Assembly: GCA_964036045.1 (NCBI GenBank) | Contig: OZ038379.1 | Coordinates: 186,334,495 to 186,398,494, forward strand | DNA from: Eutreptiella sp. 'Long Island Sound 2002' | Lineage: Eukaryota; Euglenozoa; Euglenophyceae; Eutreptiales; Eutreptiaceae | Direction of reading: 5' to 3' | Length of the DNA stretch: 64,000 bases | Shown: one piece after another, positions 30,900 to 42,830 of the stretch | How positions within the stretch are numbered: position 1 is the stretch's first letter | Layout of the letters: each line of letters begins with the position of its first letter | Notes under the pieces: model-generated | Told to the model about the DNA's origin: nothing | Databases searched by the model: none | Seen by the model: the letters and a program-made list of their open reading frames with translations, nothing else | Program-made: the position numbers and the translations under genes

Positions 30900-33800
30900 A
30901 CCCCCTTTTCAACTGCCCTCATGCCCTCAAAACACATTTCGCCCAATGCCAACACCTCAAACCTCCTTTTCAACTGCCCCCATGCCCTCAAAACATATTT
31001 CACACAGTGCCAACACCTCACAACCCCTTTTCAGTTGCCCTCATGCCCTCAAAACACATTTCACCCAGCGCCAACACCTCAAACCCCCTTTTCAACTCCC
31101 CCCATGCCCTCAAAACGCAATTCACCCAGTGCCAACACCTCAAACCCCCTTTTCATCTACCCCCATGCCCTCAAAACATATTTCATACAACGCCAACACC
31201 TCAAACCCCCTTTTCAACTGCCCCCATGCCCTCAAAACATAATTCACCCAGTGCCAACACCTCAAACCCCCTTTTTAACTGCCCCCATGCCCTCAAAACA
31301 TATTTCACCCAGTGCCAACACCTCAAACCCCCTTTTCAACTGCCCCCATGCCCTCAAAACACATTTCGCCCAATGCCAACCCCTCAAACCCCCTTTTCAA
31401 CTGCCCCCATGCCCTCAAAACACATTTCACACAGTGCCAACACCTCAAACCCCCTTTTTAACTGCCCCCATGCCCTCAAAACATATTTCACCCAGTGCCA
31501 AGACCTCAAACCCCCTTTGTAACTGCCCTCATGCCCTCAAAACATATTCCACCCAATGCCAACACCTCAAACCCCCTTTTCAACTGCCCCCATGCCCTCA
31601 AAACACATTTCACCCAGTGCCAACACCTCCAACCCCCTTTTTAACTGCCCCCATGCCCTCAAAACACATTTCACCCAGTGCCAAGACCTCAAACCCCCTT
31701 TTCAACTGCCCTCATGCCCGGAAAACACATTTCACCCAATGCCAACACCTCAAACCCGCTTTTCAACTCACCCCATTACCTCAAAACATATTTCACCCAG
31801 TGCCAACACCTCAAACCCCCTTTTTAACTGCCCCCATGCCCTCAAAACACATTTCACCCAATGCCAACACCTCAAACCCCCTTTTCAACTGCCCTCATGC
31901 CCTCAAAACATATTTCACCCAGTGCCAACACCTCCAACCCCCTTTTTAACTGCCCCCATGCCCTCAAAACATATTTCACCCAGTGCCAACACCTCAAACC
32001 CCCTTTTCAACTGCCCCCATGCCCTCAAAACATAGTTCACACAGTGCCAACACCTCAAACCCCCTTTTTAACTGCCCCCATGCCCTCAAAACACATTTCA
32101 CCCAGTGCCAACACCTCAAACCCCCTTTTCAACTGCCCCCATGCCCTCAAAACATATTTCACCCAATGCCAACACCTCAAACCCCCTTTTTAACTGCCCC
32201 CATGCCCTCAAAACACATTTCACCCAGTGCCAACACCTCCAACCCCCTTTTTAACTGCCCCCATGCCCTCAAAACACATTTCACCCAGTGCCAAGACCTC
32301 AAACCCCCTTTTCAACTGCCCTCATGCCCGGAAAACACATTTCACCCAATGCCAACACCTCACACCCCTTTTCAACTGCCCCCATGCCCTCAAAACACAT
32401 TTCACCCAGTGCCAACACCTCAAACCCCCTTAACTGCCCCCATGCCCTCAAAACATATTTCACCCAGTGCCAACACCTCAAACCCCCTTTTCAACTGCCC
32501 CCATGCCCTCAAAACACATTTCACCCAGTGCCAACACCTCCAACCCCCTTTTCAACTGCCCCCATGCCCTCAAAACACATTTCACCCGATGCCAACACCT
32601 CAAACCCCCTTTTCAACTGCCCCCATGCCCTCAAAACACATTTCACCCAGTGCCAACACCTCAAACCCCCTTTTTAACTGCCCCCATGCCCTCAAAACAC
32701 ATTTCACCCAGTGCCAACACCTCAAACCCCCTTTTCAACTGCCCCCATGCCCTCAAAACATATTTCACCCAGTGCCAACACCTCAAACCCCCTTTTTAAC
32801 TGCCCCCATGCCCTCAAAACATATTTCACCCAGTGCCAACACCTCAAACCCCCTTTTCAACTGCCCCCATGCCCTCAAAACACATTTCGCCCAATGCCAA
32901 CCCCTCAAACCCCCTTTTCAACTGCCCCCATGCCCTCAAAACATAGTTCACACAGTGCCAACACCTCAAACCCCCTTTTTAACTGCCCCCATGCCTTCAA
33001 AACACATTTCACCCAGTGCCAACACCTCAAACCCCCTTTTCAACTGCCCTCATGCCCTCAAAACATATTTCACCCAATGCCAACACCTCAAACCCCCTTT
33101 TCAACTGCCCTCATGCCCTCAAAACACATTTCACCCGATGCCAACACCTCAAACCCCCTTTTCAACTGCCCCCATGCCCTCAAAACACATTTCACCCAGT
33201 GCCAACACCTCAAACCCCCTTTTTAACTGCCCCCATGCCCTCAAAACACATTTCACCCAGTGCCAACACCTCAAACCCCCTTTTCAACTGCCCCCATGCC
33301 CTCAAAACATATTTCACCCAGTGCCAACACCTCAAACCCCCTTTTTAACTGCCCCCATGCCCTCAAAACATATTTCACCCAGTGCCAACACCTCAAACCC
33401 CCTTTTCAACTGACCCCATGCCCTCAAAACACATTTCGCCCAATGCCAACCCCTCAAACCCCCTTTTCAACTGCCCCCATGCCCTCAAAACATAGTTCAC
33501 ACAGTGCCAACACCTCAAACCCCCTTTTTAACTGCCCCCATGCCTTCAAAACACATTTCACCCAGTGCCAACACCTCAAACCCCCTTTTCAACTGCCCCC
33601 ATGCCCTCAAAACATAATTCACCCAATGCCAACACCTCACACCCCCTTTTCAACTGCCCCCATGCCCTCAAAAAACATTTCACCCAGTGCCAACACCTCA
33701 AACCCCCTTTTTAACCGCCTCCATGCCCTCAAAACACATTTCACCCGATGCCAACACCTCAAACCCCCTTTTCAACTCACCCCATGCCCTCAAAACACAT

Positions 33801-36800
33801 TTCACCCAGTGCCAACACCTCAAACCCCCTTTTTAACTGCCCCCATGCCCTCAAAACACATTTCACCCAGTGCCAACACCTCAAACCCCCTTTTCAACTG
33901 CCCTCATGCCCTCAAAACATATTTCACCCAGTGCCAACACCTCCAACCCCCTTTTTAACTGCCCCCATGCCCTCAAAACATATTTCACCCAGTGCCAACA
34001 CCTCAAACCCCCTTTTCAACTGCCCCCATGCCCTCAAAACATAGTTCACACAGTGCCAACACCTCAAACCCCCTTTTTAACTGCCCCCATGCCCTCAAAA
34101 CACATTTCACCCAGTGCCAACACCTCAAACCCCCTTTTCAACTGCCCCCATGCCCTCAAAACACATTTCACCCAGTGCCAACACCTCACACCCCCTTTTC
34201 AACTGCCCCCATGCCCTCAAAACACATTTCGCCCAATGCCAACACCTCACACCCCCTTTTCAACTGCCCCCATGCCCTCAAAACATAGTTCACACAGTGC
34301 CAACACCTCAAACCCCCTTTTTAACTGCCCCCATGCCCTCAAAACACATTTCACCCAGTGCCAACACCTCAAACCCCCTTTTCAACTGCCCTCATGCCCT
34401 CAAAACATATTTCACCCAATGCCAACACCTCAAACCCCCTTTTCAACTGCCCCCATGCCCTCAAAAAACATTTCACCCAGTGCCAACACCTCAAACCGCC
34501 TTAACTGCCCCCATGCCCTCAAAACATAATTCACCCAGTGCCAACACCTCAAACCCCCTTTTCAACTGCCCCCATGCCCTCAAAACACATTTCACCCAGT
34601 GCCAACACCTCAAACCCCCTTTTCAACTGCCCCCATGCCCTCAAAACACATTTCACCCAGTGCCAACACCTCAAACCCCCTTTTTAACTGCCCCCATGCC
34701 CTCAAAACACATTTCACACAGTGCCAACACCTCAAACCCCCTTTTCAACTGCCCTCATGCCCTCAAAACATATTTCACCCAGTGCCAACACCTCCAACCC
34801 CCTTTTTAACTGCCCCCATGCCCTCAAAACATATTTCACCCAGTGCCAACACCTCAAACCCCCTTTTCAACTGCCCCCATGCCCTCAAAACATAGTTCAC
34901 ACAGTGCCAACACCTCAAACCCCCTTTTTAACTGCCCCCATGCCCTCAAAACACATTTCACCCAGTGCCAACACCTCAAACCCCCTTTTCAACTGCCCTC
35001 ATGCCCTCAAAACATATTTCACCCAATGCCAACACCTCAAACCCCCTTTTCAACTGCCCCCATGCCCTCAAAACACATTTCACCCAGTGCCAACACCTCA
35101 CACCCCCTTTTCAACTGCCCCCATGCCCTCAAAAAACATTTCACCCAGTGCCAACACCTCAAACCGCCTTAACTGCCCCCATGCCCTCAAAACATATTTC
35201 ACCCAGTGCCAACACCTCAAACCCCCTTTTCAACTGCCCCCATGCCCTCAAAACACATTTCACCCAGTGCCAACACCTCAAACCCCCTTTTCAACTGCCC
35301 CCATGCCCTCAAAACACATTTCACCCAGTGCCAACACCTCAAACCCCCTTTTCAACTGCCCCCATGCCCTCAAAACACATTTCACACAGTGCCAACACCT
35401 CAAACCCCCTTTTCAACTGCCCCCATGCCCTCAAAACACATTTCACCCAATGCCAACCCCTCAAACCCCCTTTTCAACTGCCCCCATGCCCTCAAAACAC
35501 ATTTCACACAGTGCCAACACCTCAAACCCCCATTTTAACTGCCCCCATGCCCTCAAAACACATTTCACACAGTGCCAACACCTCAAACCCCCTTTTCAAC
35601 TGCCCTCATGCCCTCAAAACATATTTCACCCAATGCCAACACCTCAAACCCCCTTTTCAACTGCCCCCATGCCCTCAAAACACATTTCACCCAGTGCCAA
35701 CACCTCAAACCCCCTTTTCAACTGCCCTCATGCCCTCAAAACATATTTGACCCAGTGCCAACACCTCCAACCCCCTTTTTAACTGCCCCCATGCCCTCAA
35801 AACATATTTCACCCAGTGCCAACACCTCAAACCCCCTTTTCAACTGCCCCCATGCCCTCAAAACATAGTTCACACAGTGCCAACACCTCAAACCCCCTTT
35901 TTAACTGCCCCCATGCCCTCAAAACACATTTCACCCAGTGCCAACACCTCAAACCCCCTTTTCAACTGCCCCCATGCCCTCAAAACATAGTTCACACAGT
36001 GCCAACACCTCAAACCCCCTTTTTAACTGCCCCCATGCCCTCAAAACACATTTCACCCAGTGCCAACACCTCAAACCCCCTTTTCAACTGCCCTCATGCC
36101 CTCAAAACATATTTCACCCAATGCCAACACCTCAAACCCCCTTTTCAACTGCCCCCATGCCCTCAAAACACATTTCACCCAGTGCCAACACCTCAAACCC
36201 CCTTTTCAACTGCCCCCATGCCCTCAAAAAACATTTCACCCAGTGCCAACACCTCAAACCGCCTTAACTGCCCCCATGCCCTCAAAACATAATTCACCCA
36301 GTGCCAACACCTCAAACCCCCTTTTCAACTGCCCCCATGCCCTCAAAACACATTTCACCCAGTGCCAACACCTCCAACCCCCTTTTCAACTGCCCCCATG
36401 CCCTCAAAACACATTTCACCCGATGCCAACACCTCAAACCCCCTTTTCAACTCACCCCATGCCCTCAAAACACATTTCACCCAGTGCCAACACCTCAAAC
36501 CCCCTTTTTAACTGCCCCCATGCCCTCAAAACACATTTCACCCAGTGCCAACACCTCAAACCCCCTTTTCAACTGCCCCCATGCCCTCAAAACATAATTC
36601 ACCCAGTGCCAACACCTCAAACCCCCTTTTTAACTGCCCCCATGCCCTCAAAACACATTTCACCCAGTGCCAACACCTCAAACCCCCTTTTCAACTGCCC
36701 CCATGCCCTCAAAACACATTTCGCCCAATGCCAACACCTCACACCCCCTTTTCAACTGCCCCCATGCCCTCAAAACATAGTTCACACAGTGCCAACACCT

Positions 36801-37990
36801 CAAACCCCCTTTTTAACTGCCCACATGCCCTCAAAACACATTTCACACAGTGCCAACACCTCAAACCCCCTTTTCAACTGCCCCCATGCCCTCAAAACAC
36901 ATTTCACCCAGTGCCAACACCTCACACCCCCTTTTCAACTGCCCCCATGCCCTCAAAACATATTTCACCCAGTGCCAACACCTCAAACCCCCTTTTCAAT
37001 TGCCCCCATGCCCACAAAACACATTTCACCCAGTGGCAACACCTCAAACCCCCTTTTCAACTGCCCCCATGCCCACAAAACACATTTCACCCAGTGCCAA
37101 CACCTCCAACCCCCTTTTCAACTGCCCCCATGCCCTCAAAACACATTTCACCCGATGCCAACACCTCAAACCCCCTTTTCAACTGCCCCCATGCCCTCAA
37201 AACACATTTCACCCAGTGCCAACACCTCAAACCCCCTTTTCAACTCACCCCATGCCCTCAAAACATATTTCACCCAGTGCCAACACCTCAAACCCCCTTT
37301 TCAACTGCCCTCATGCCCTCAAAACATATTTCACCCAGTGCCAACACCTCCAACCCCCTTTTCAACTGCCCCCATGCCCTCAAAACACATTTCACCCAGT
37401 GCCAACACCTCAAACCCCCTTTTCAACTGCCCCCATGCCCTAAAAACACATTTCACCCAATGCCAACACCTCAAACCCCCTTTTCAACTGCCCCCATGCC
37501 CTCAAAACGCATTTCACCCAATGGCAACACCTCACACCCCCTTTTCAACTCACCCCATGCCCTCAAAACACATTTCACCCAATGCCAACACCTCAAACCC
37601 CCTTTTCAACTGCCCCCATGCCCTCAAAACACATTTCACCCAGTGCCAACACCTCAAACCCCCTTTTCAACTCACCCCATGCCCTCAAAACACATTTCAC
37701 CCAGTGCCAACACCTCAAACCCCCTTTTCAACTGCCCCCATGCCCTCAAAACACATTTCACCCAGTGCCAACACCTCAAACCCCCTTTTCAACTGCCCCC
37801 ATGCCCTCAAAACACATTTCACCCAGTGCCAACACCTCAAACCCCCTTTTCAACTGCCCCCATGCCCTCAAAACGCATTTCACCCAATGCCAACACCTCA
37901 AACCCCCTTTTCAACTGCCCCCATGCCTACAAAACACATTTCACCCAGTGCCAACACCTCAAACCTCCTTCTCAACTTGTTGCATGCCGA
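30900..37990 (+). repeat. Right-hand satellite zone with TTTTTAACTG and CATAGTTCAC variants
   Basis: From about 31 kb many monomers read CCCCCTTTTTAACTG rather than CCCCCTTTTCAACTG, often paired with a CATAGTTCACACAG monomer. A three-base-shorter form, ACCGCCTTAACTG, appears at about 34,494, 35,164 and 36,257. A nine-monomer (549-bp) order repeats at 32,467 and 33,016. Near-copies lie about 851 and 1,095 bp apart (14 or 18 monomers minus 3 bp) between 33.9 and 36.1 kb. From 37 kb to the edge monomers are closer to the plain consensus. Confidence 0.75.
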
Positions 37991-38850
37991 CAATATACGA
38001 CTACGCCCGTGGCTTTGTATCATGCCATGGCTCGTTTAGACATGGTTGTTGATGGCCGTCCAGGTTTCACTGCCCGGCAATTTCTATTGCTTTTTTTCGT
38101 AGGTTCGCGCTTCCAGTTCCTGTAGGGGCGTTTTCTGCTGTTTTTCCTTGACTACCCAAACTGGCATTCGTGGGCGCCGTCATGCCTTACAATCCCAGCA
38201 CCCAGCGGTAGGGCGCTCGTTTGGATAGCAGGGATCAAACCTAGCATGAGACTCTGCTTTCAGACCTTCTGGACATACACGATTGGGTACAATGGAGAAT
38301 ATGCACAAAGTGGAAAATGTACACAGGACAATGAAATGGGCAGAAGTTGCTTAGGGTATGCGTTGGGGCTGCAACTTTGGTGCTGAATTATCCTTCGAAA
38401 CAGAGCAAGAAAAAGCGTGACGGCGTCCAGCAGTGGTTGACGGCGTCCTGCAGACATTTCCAGCAGCTGGACGTACAACGCCGCGTGGCCTGGCGAACAG
38501 TGGTGCCACACCAGTCGCCGACTGGTGTGCTGCGTCTCGATTGGGATGGAGGTGGTGGGCATGGGCATCAATCGGGCCTTGTCTAGAACAGGGGGTCTTG
38601 TTGTGCCAATACCGGCTCAGAAAAAGTGTATCTAAACGTGTCATAGCATTGGGGTCTATGGTGATGTGTAACCTGACCATGACCGGAATACCTAAGCTCT
38701 CGGGCATGGATGCATGTACCTGCTACAATCAAGGGCGAGCATGAGGATGATGTTGCAGTCATTGAGTACATGAAGGGAACCCCCACCCACCCACCCACCC
38801 ACCACTTCAAGCTGATGGTGTTGCGCAGACCTCTGGTGGCTTTGGGATAA
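37991..38850. other. Unique DNA beside the satellite; no gene recognised
   Basis: The satellite decays within about 30 bp after AACCTCCTTCTCAAC, and unique sequence follows. Reading frames of up to about 118 codons exist on both strands, but none shows a recognisable motif, splice structure or convincing composition. A CCCA tetranucleotide tract lies at about 38,778-38,803. I see no gene here. Confidence 0.6.
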
Positions 38851-39026
38851 GGGACACCATGCGCCCTGTCGCTCACAGTTGCCATTGTCGTGTTGGTGTT
38901 TTTCGAGGCCCGGGCAGAGCTTGGGTAAAAGGGGGGCGGGGGGTCACTCACCTGCAACCAGCGCCTGACGCGCACATGATGGGTACCGGTATGCAAACAC
39001 AGACCACTAGAACACAAGATACATAC

Positions 39027-39302
39027 TTTCTTGTGCTCTCGCACTGCAAAGAACTTGCACACGTCGTTGCCGCTGGCTCTGCTCCACTTTTTGCCCTCAG
39101 CTCTTGCAAGTTTCTTGTAAGCTGGGCAAATAACACAAAGCAGTGGACAATCACCAATATCAACAAATGGATTTGACCACTGGTTACGCAGTTGCCTTAG
39201 CCTCGCTTGCTCGCGTACTGAGTATCTTATGTGTAGGCCTTGTTTCTGTCCCATTTTCCACATCTGGTTGCAACACAGGAAGCTGTGGGAATTTGGGGTC
39301 AA
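39027..39302 (-). CDS. Possible exon of a zinc-finger (hAT-transposase-like) protein; function unconfirmed
   Basis: On the minus strand an open frame reads NPFVDIGDCPLLCVIC, then a basic stretch, then FFAVREHKK. It runs straight into a good donor, GTATGT, whose first base is 39,026. The spacing of a Cys-x2-Cys pair, a tryptophan before it, and a terminal Phe...His-Lys-Lys resembles the N-terminal zinc finger of some hAT-type transposases and their host relatives, where a second histidine would follow in the next exon. That exon was not found. The left limit is the open-frame limit, not a proven start. Unrelated open frame is the main alternative. Confidence 0.25.
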
Positions 39303-40900
39303 AATTGTGCTCCCTTTCTGGTGTGGAAATCTTACCCCTCTATGGCATGAAAATTACCCCTTGCTGTTGCGGGGCAGATTCCCAAGACCACAAACCAGTA
39401 TTGAAATCGCATCATATCCAACCAGTTTTTCCCACAGCCCACCTGTGGAGCTTCAGCCATGTCTCCCAAAGATCCTGATATTGTGGTGCTCAGTTCCAAG
39501 CCGTCTTTGGGTCCAGCCGGCACAAACCCATTTTGGGCAGTTCTGAGTTGCCTGGCAAAAAACAACTCCATTTCAGCTGGATCTGGAAAGCCAAAAAAAA
39601 TTGCTCCGCCACTACAGCTACGATGTTGTTGCGGGTGCACGTAGGCACCGTCTACAGACCATGGGGTCCGAACCCACAGGGCTTTGCTTGAGTAGGGTGA
39701 CAAGGGGGAGAGAGGGGGACCGCTGGCGTGTCTCGTTTTCCAATGAAGGCAGTTCCTCCATAGCGACTGGCCCATCAAATGATTAGAACTGGGTGTTGGG
39801 TGGGTCAAGCAGGCGAGTAAAAAGTCTTTTTTGCCACAATGTGACAACATAGGAGTTGCTCAAAATGACCTTGAAGCAAAGCGCATCACCACAAACCAGT
39901 TTTGTGCTATTTGGAGCCGTCTAGCCTGTTTTATGGCGGAGCGGGGGGGGGGGGGGAGGGGGCTTCCGACCTCGCCCAGAAATTGTGAATTTTCAACCAA
40001 CCCCCCCCCATCCAAGATGATGAATTTACAAGTGGGTAAGCATCCAATTTCATACATTGGGGTGTGCTGCGCGAATACCCCCAAAGAGGGGACATGGCGC
40101 TTGCGCCTGCCCTTGGCCTAACAACCTTTTTTTAGGCGATGGGCGACCTAGAGTGGAGGAGGAAAGGGGGGGCGGGGTCTGGGCGGGAGCTCCTGCCCCG
40201 CCCCCTCCCAGAATGCACACTAAAGCATCCCCAAGCCACCACCCTGTGTGGGACTGTATGGCTGGGACCAGTGGTATGTTCGGACCTTGGAGGAAATTAT
40301 TCAGTTTGGGACAGGCCAGCTCGATGTCTTCTTCAGACGGTGGTACAGGCAGGGCGCGCAGCAACTCTGTCTGGTATCGCCCAGCGCTCCACTCACTTGT
40401 TGGGTCTGGACCAAAATCTCAATGTATTCTTTGGCAGGAAAAAGTCGCATTGTATTTTCCCTTCCATTGTGATCCACTGCTTTTCACGTCACATCTTTTC
40501 CTTTCCTCCCTCGTCAAACGGGTTCCAGCAGTGTGCTTTAAACCCGCTACTCCTGTACACACTGACCATGGCCGTGTAATCAAGTCGTTTTGCCGGAGTT
40601 CGTTCTGTGGATCGCGGCGTCTCAGACAATCCCCCGAGTTGCTTTGGACTGCCATTTCATTTGGGAGTCCTTTAGGCTGCCCAGAGTGTGGCCGGATGGT
40701 GCCAGTTCCTGGGTGAGTGCCCGAGGGTTTTGCAAGGCTGAGACGTGCGTTCAGATTGCAGAGTGCAGATTATCCTTATGCTGTGTGCGCCTTTGGCCTT
40801 TCTTCCCCTCGTGACAAAATTTTGATTCCGTCAACTTCTCACATAAGCGCCTGTCTTTCACTTTTTTTCCTGGCCGCTCACAGGTTTTACTGTTTTTCGC
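39303..40900. other. Unassigned region with low-complexity tracts
   Basis: There are several open frames of 70-220 codons on both strands. Two minus-strand examples are 39,332-39,850 and 40,050-40,364; a plus-strand one is 40,057-40,716. None has a family signature I recognise. A run of 14 G at 39,943-39,956 and a C run near 40,002 flank a short word, CACAAACCAGTTTTG, that recurs loosely at about 39,400 and 39,520, suggesting decayed repeats. I would not call a gene here. Confidence 0.5.
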
Positions 40901-40969
40901 CTGCACCCGGCCCCGCAGGCGGTGCGGGTTCTCCCGTAGGAAGTGGGAACTGGGCGATAACAGTTGATA

Positions 40970-42830
40970 GTGGGGGCCAGGCGATGGGAGCAAGAATTGG
41001 GGAAAAAGGCGTAGAAAGGAAAGGAGGACAAAAGAGGAAAAAGATCAGAAAGGCCCCGGTAACGGCGGCATGGGCGGAGCCCGAGCCGGCCGTAGGGGGT
41101 CTGGTTTTTTCCCAGAAAAACCCAGGCCGGGATTCGGAAAATCCCGGCCCAGGGAGGGGAGAGGGAGGAGGTCGGAACTGGGCGATGAATGTGGAAAGTG
41201 GGGGTCTGGCCATAGGAGCAATTCTTGAGAAAAAAGGCGGATAAAACAAAGGAAAACAAGAGAGAAAAAGCCAGGGCCGGGATTCCACAAATCCCGGCCG
41301 AGGAATCAAAAAGTGAGAGGTGGGCGATTCAAGCGATCACTAGCGCCGGGGGGAGGAAGTGTTGAGTGAAGGGCGATGAAAGCGATCACTAGGGCACGCT
41401 TGTGGAGAAAGGGGAGAGTGAAGGGCGTAGAGAAAGAAGGAGCACAAAAGAGGAAAAGGGGGGAAATTCACAGGGGCGGGATCTATGGAATCCCGCCCTC
41501 GGATGACAAAACTTAGAAGATGGCGATGAAAGCGAGAACTAGGGCACGTTGGGGAAGAAAGCGGAGAGTTCAGGGCGTAGAAAAGAGAGGAGCAAAGAAG
41601 AGGAAAAAGGAGGAAGGATTTAGATGAGAGCGACAGGCAAGACCAGGGTAAATTCGAAAGAAAATTGACGCTTTCTAGTGCGGTGTTCGGGGAACATTTT
41701 AAGAAACACCCTAGTAGAGTAGATATATTCAGGCATTTCGAGGAAGTAGGGGGTGAAGTGCATTTCCTCTTCTTTTTTATAAACGAAATGCAAAGAGTCG
41801 GTGGGGCTTTGAGCCACCGCAGTAGGCTTGGTGATAGCGATGGACTGAGGTCTGCCAAAAGGTACCTTGATGCCGGCGATATGGGCTGGCTCGGGGTTTC
41901 TAAGGGCGAGAAAGGTGTCTCTGGCGAGTTGGGGGGTAAGGATGGAACTAGGGGTCCATGAAGATTGAAAATGATCCTCGCGGACCTGGACAATAGGTAA
42001 CCAGAAAAGAAAGGTACCAGTAGTCTTGGAATAGCTGGCTAAACCTGCACGGCCAGAAGTGCAGGAGTTGCGTGGAGCTGGTTTAGGGTTGCGAGGACCG
42101 GCAGAGGAGGAATAAAGAACGCAAGATTGATCAAAATAAGAAGAGATGATTAGAGAGGAGTAAGAAGATAGGAGCATGGAATGAGGAGGCCGGAAGAGGG
42201 CGATGACAGTGAGAACTGGGGCACGGGGTAGGTAGAAATCCAAGAGTCAAGGGCGTAGAAAATGAATCCAGATCAGGGCCGGGATTGGGAAAATCCCGCC
42301 CTCGGAAGACAAAAGTGAGAAGTAGGAAGAGGGCCATGAAAGCCGAAAGTGGGCGATTCAAGTTGGAAGTGCGCGAGAGGAGCAAGAATTGAGAAAAAAG
42401 GCGGAGAAAACAAGGAGCACAAGAGAGGAAAAAGAAGGGAAAATCACAGGGGCGGGATCTATCGAATCCCGCCCTCGGAAGAAAAAACTTAGAACAGGGC
42501 GATGAATGTGGATAGTGGTAGGGGGGCGAGAGGAGCAATTGTTGGGGAAGATGGCCTAGAAAGGAAAGCAGGACAAAAGACGAAAAAGGAGGAAAATTCA
42601 CAGGGGCGGGATCTATCGAATCCCGCCCTCGGATGAAAAAAGTGAGAACTGGGCGAAAGAAGCGGGAACTGGTAGGTGCGCGAGAGGAGCAAGAATTGGG
42701 GAAGATGGCCTAGAAAACCAAGGAGCAGAATGAACCAAAAAAGAAACAGGGAAGAGGGCGATGAAAGCGATCACTGGGGCCACGGGTTTAGGAGCAATTG
42801 TTGGGGAAAATCGCCTAGAAAATTGATAGA
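40970..42830 (+). repeat. Degenerate ~155-bp repeat family carrying a conserved hairpin
   Basis: Six hairpins share one design: GGCCGGGATT or GGGCGGGAT, a 5-7 nt loop, and the matching AATCCCGGCC or ATCCCGCCC arm. They lie at 41,125-41,149, 41,275-41,299, 41,474-41,498, about 42,276-42,301 (one mismatch), 42,450-42,474 and 42,604-42,628. Where copies adjoin the spacing is about 150-155 bp. Each is followed by purine-rich sequence with GGGCGATGAA, AGGAGCAA and GAAAGGA words. Both arms change together (GGCC/GGCC versus GGGC/GCCC), so pairing is retained. A unique island sits in the middle. Function is unknown; transposon-derived repeats or a folded RNA are possible. Confidence 0.8.
41620..42243 (-). 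CDS. Unrecognised 207-codon open frame inside the hairpin-repeat field
   Basis: This minus-strand frame lies mostly over a non-repetitive island between hairpin repeats 3 and 4. Its middle (SKTTGTFLFWLPIV through MFPEHRTRKRQF) has a balanced, protein-like composition. The first ~30 codons and the downstream continuation are translations of the repeat itself. I recognise no domain. It could be a remnant of a gene carried by a transposon whose ends are the repeats, or chance. Start and end are only the open-frame limits. Confidence 0.3.
   Translation of the reverse strand: MDFYLPRAPVLTVIALFRPPHSMLLSSYSSLIISSYFDQSCVLYSSSAGPRNPKPAPRNSCTSGRAGLASYSKTTGTFLFWLPIVQVREDHFQSSWTPSSILTPQLARDTFLALRNPEPAHIAGIKVPFGRPQSIAITKPTAVAQSPTDSLHFVYKKEEEMHFTPYFLEMPEYIYSTRVFLKMFPEHRTRKRQFSFEFTLVLPVALI

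Larger units (their letters stand above)
1..37990 (+). repeat. 61-bp satellite DNA array, about 620 monomers
   Basis: A tandem array with a strict 61-bp period: successive ATGCCCTC words start at 18, 79, 140 and so on. Each monomer carries CCCCCTTTTCAACTG, CCCCATGCCCTCAAAAC, a CATATTTCAC or CACATTTCAC step, and GTGCCAACACCTCAAAC. Monomers differ at a few recurrent sites: CACCCAGTG, CACACAGTG, CACCCAATG or CGGCCAGTG; AACTGCCCC, AACTCACCC or TTAACTGCC; CTCAAACC, CTCCAACC or CTCACACC; CCCTCAAAAC, CCCTCGAGAC, CCGGCAAAAC or CCCTGAAAAC. Small 3-bp indels occur, such as CACCCACCAGTG near 833, 2,361 and 4,497. The array begins mid-monomer at base 1, so its true length is unknown. No non-satellite sequence interrupts it. 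Long reading frames inside it are a by-product of the stop-free monomer, not genes. Confidence 0.98.

Noticed and set aside
1-37990. CRISPR-like array
   Set aside because: Repeats are directly adjacent with no unique spacers, the unit is 61 bp throughout, and the window is eukaryotic.
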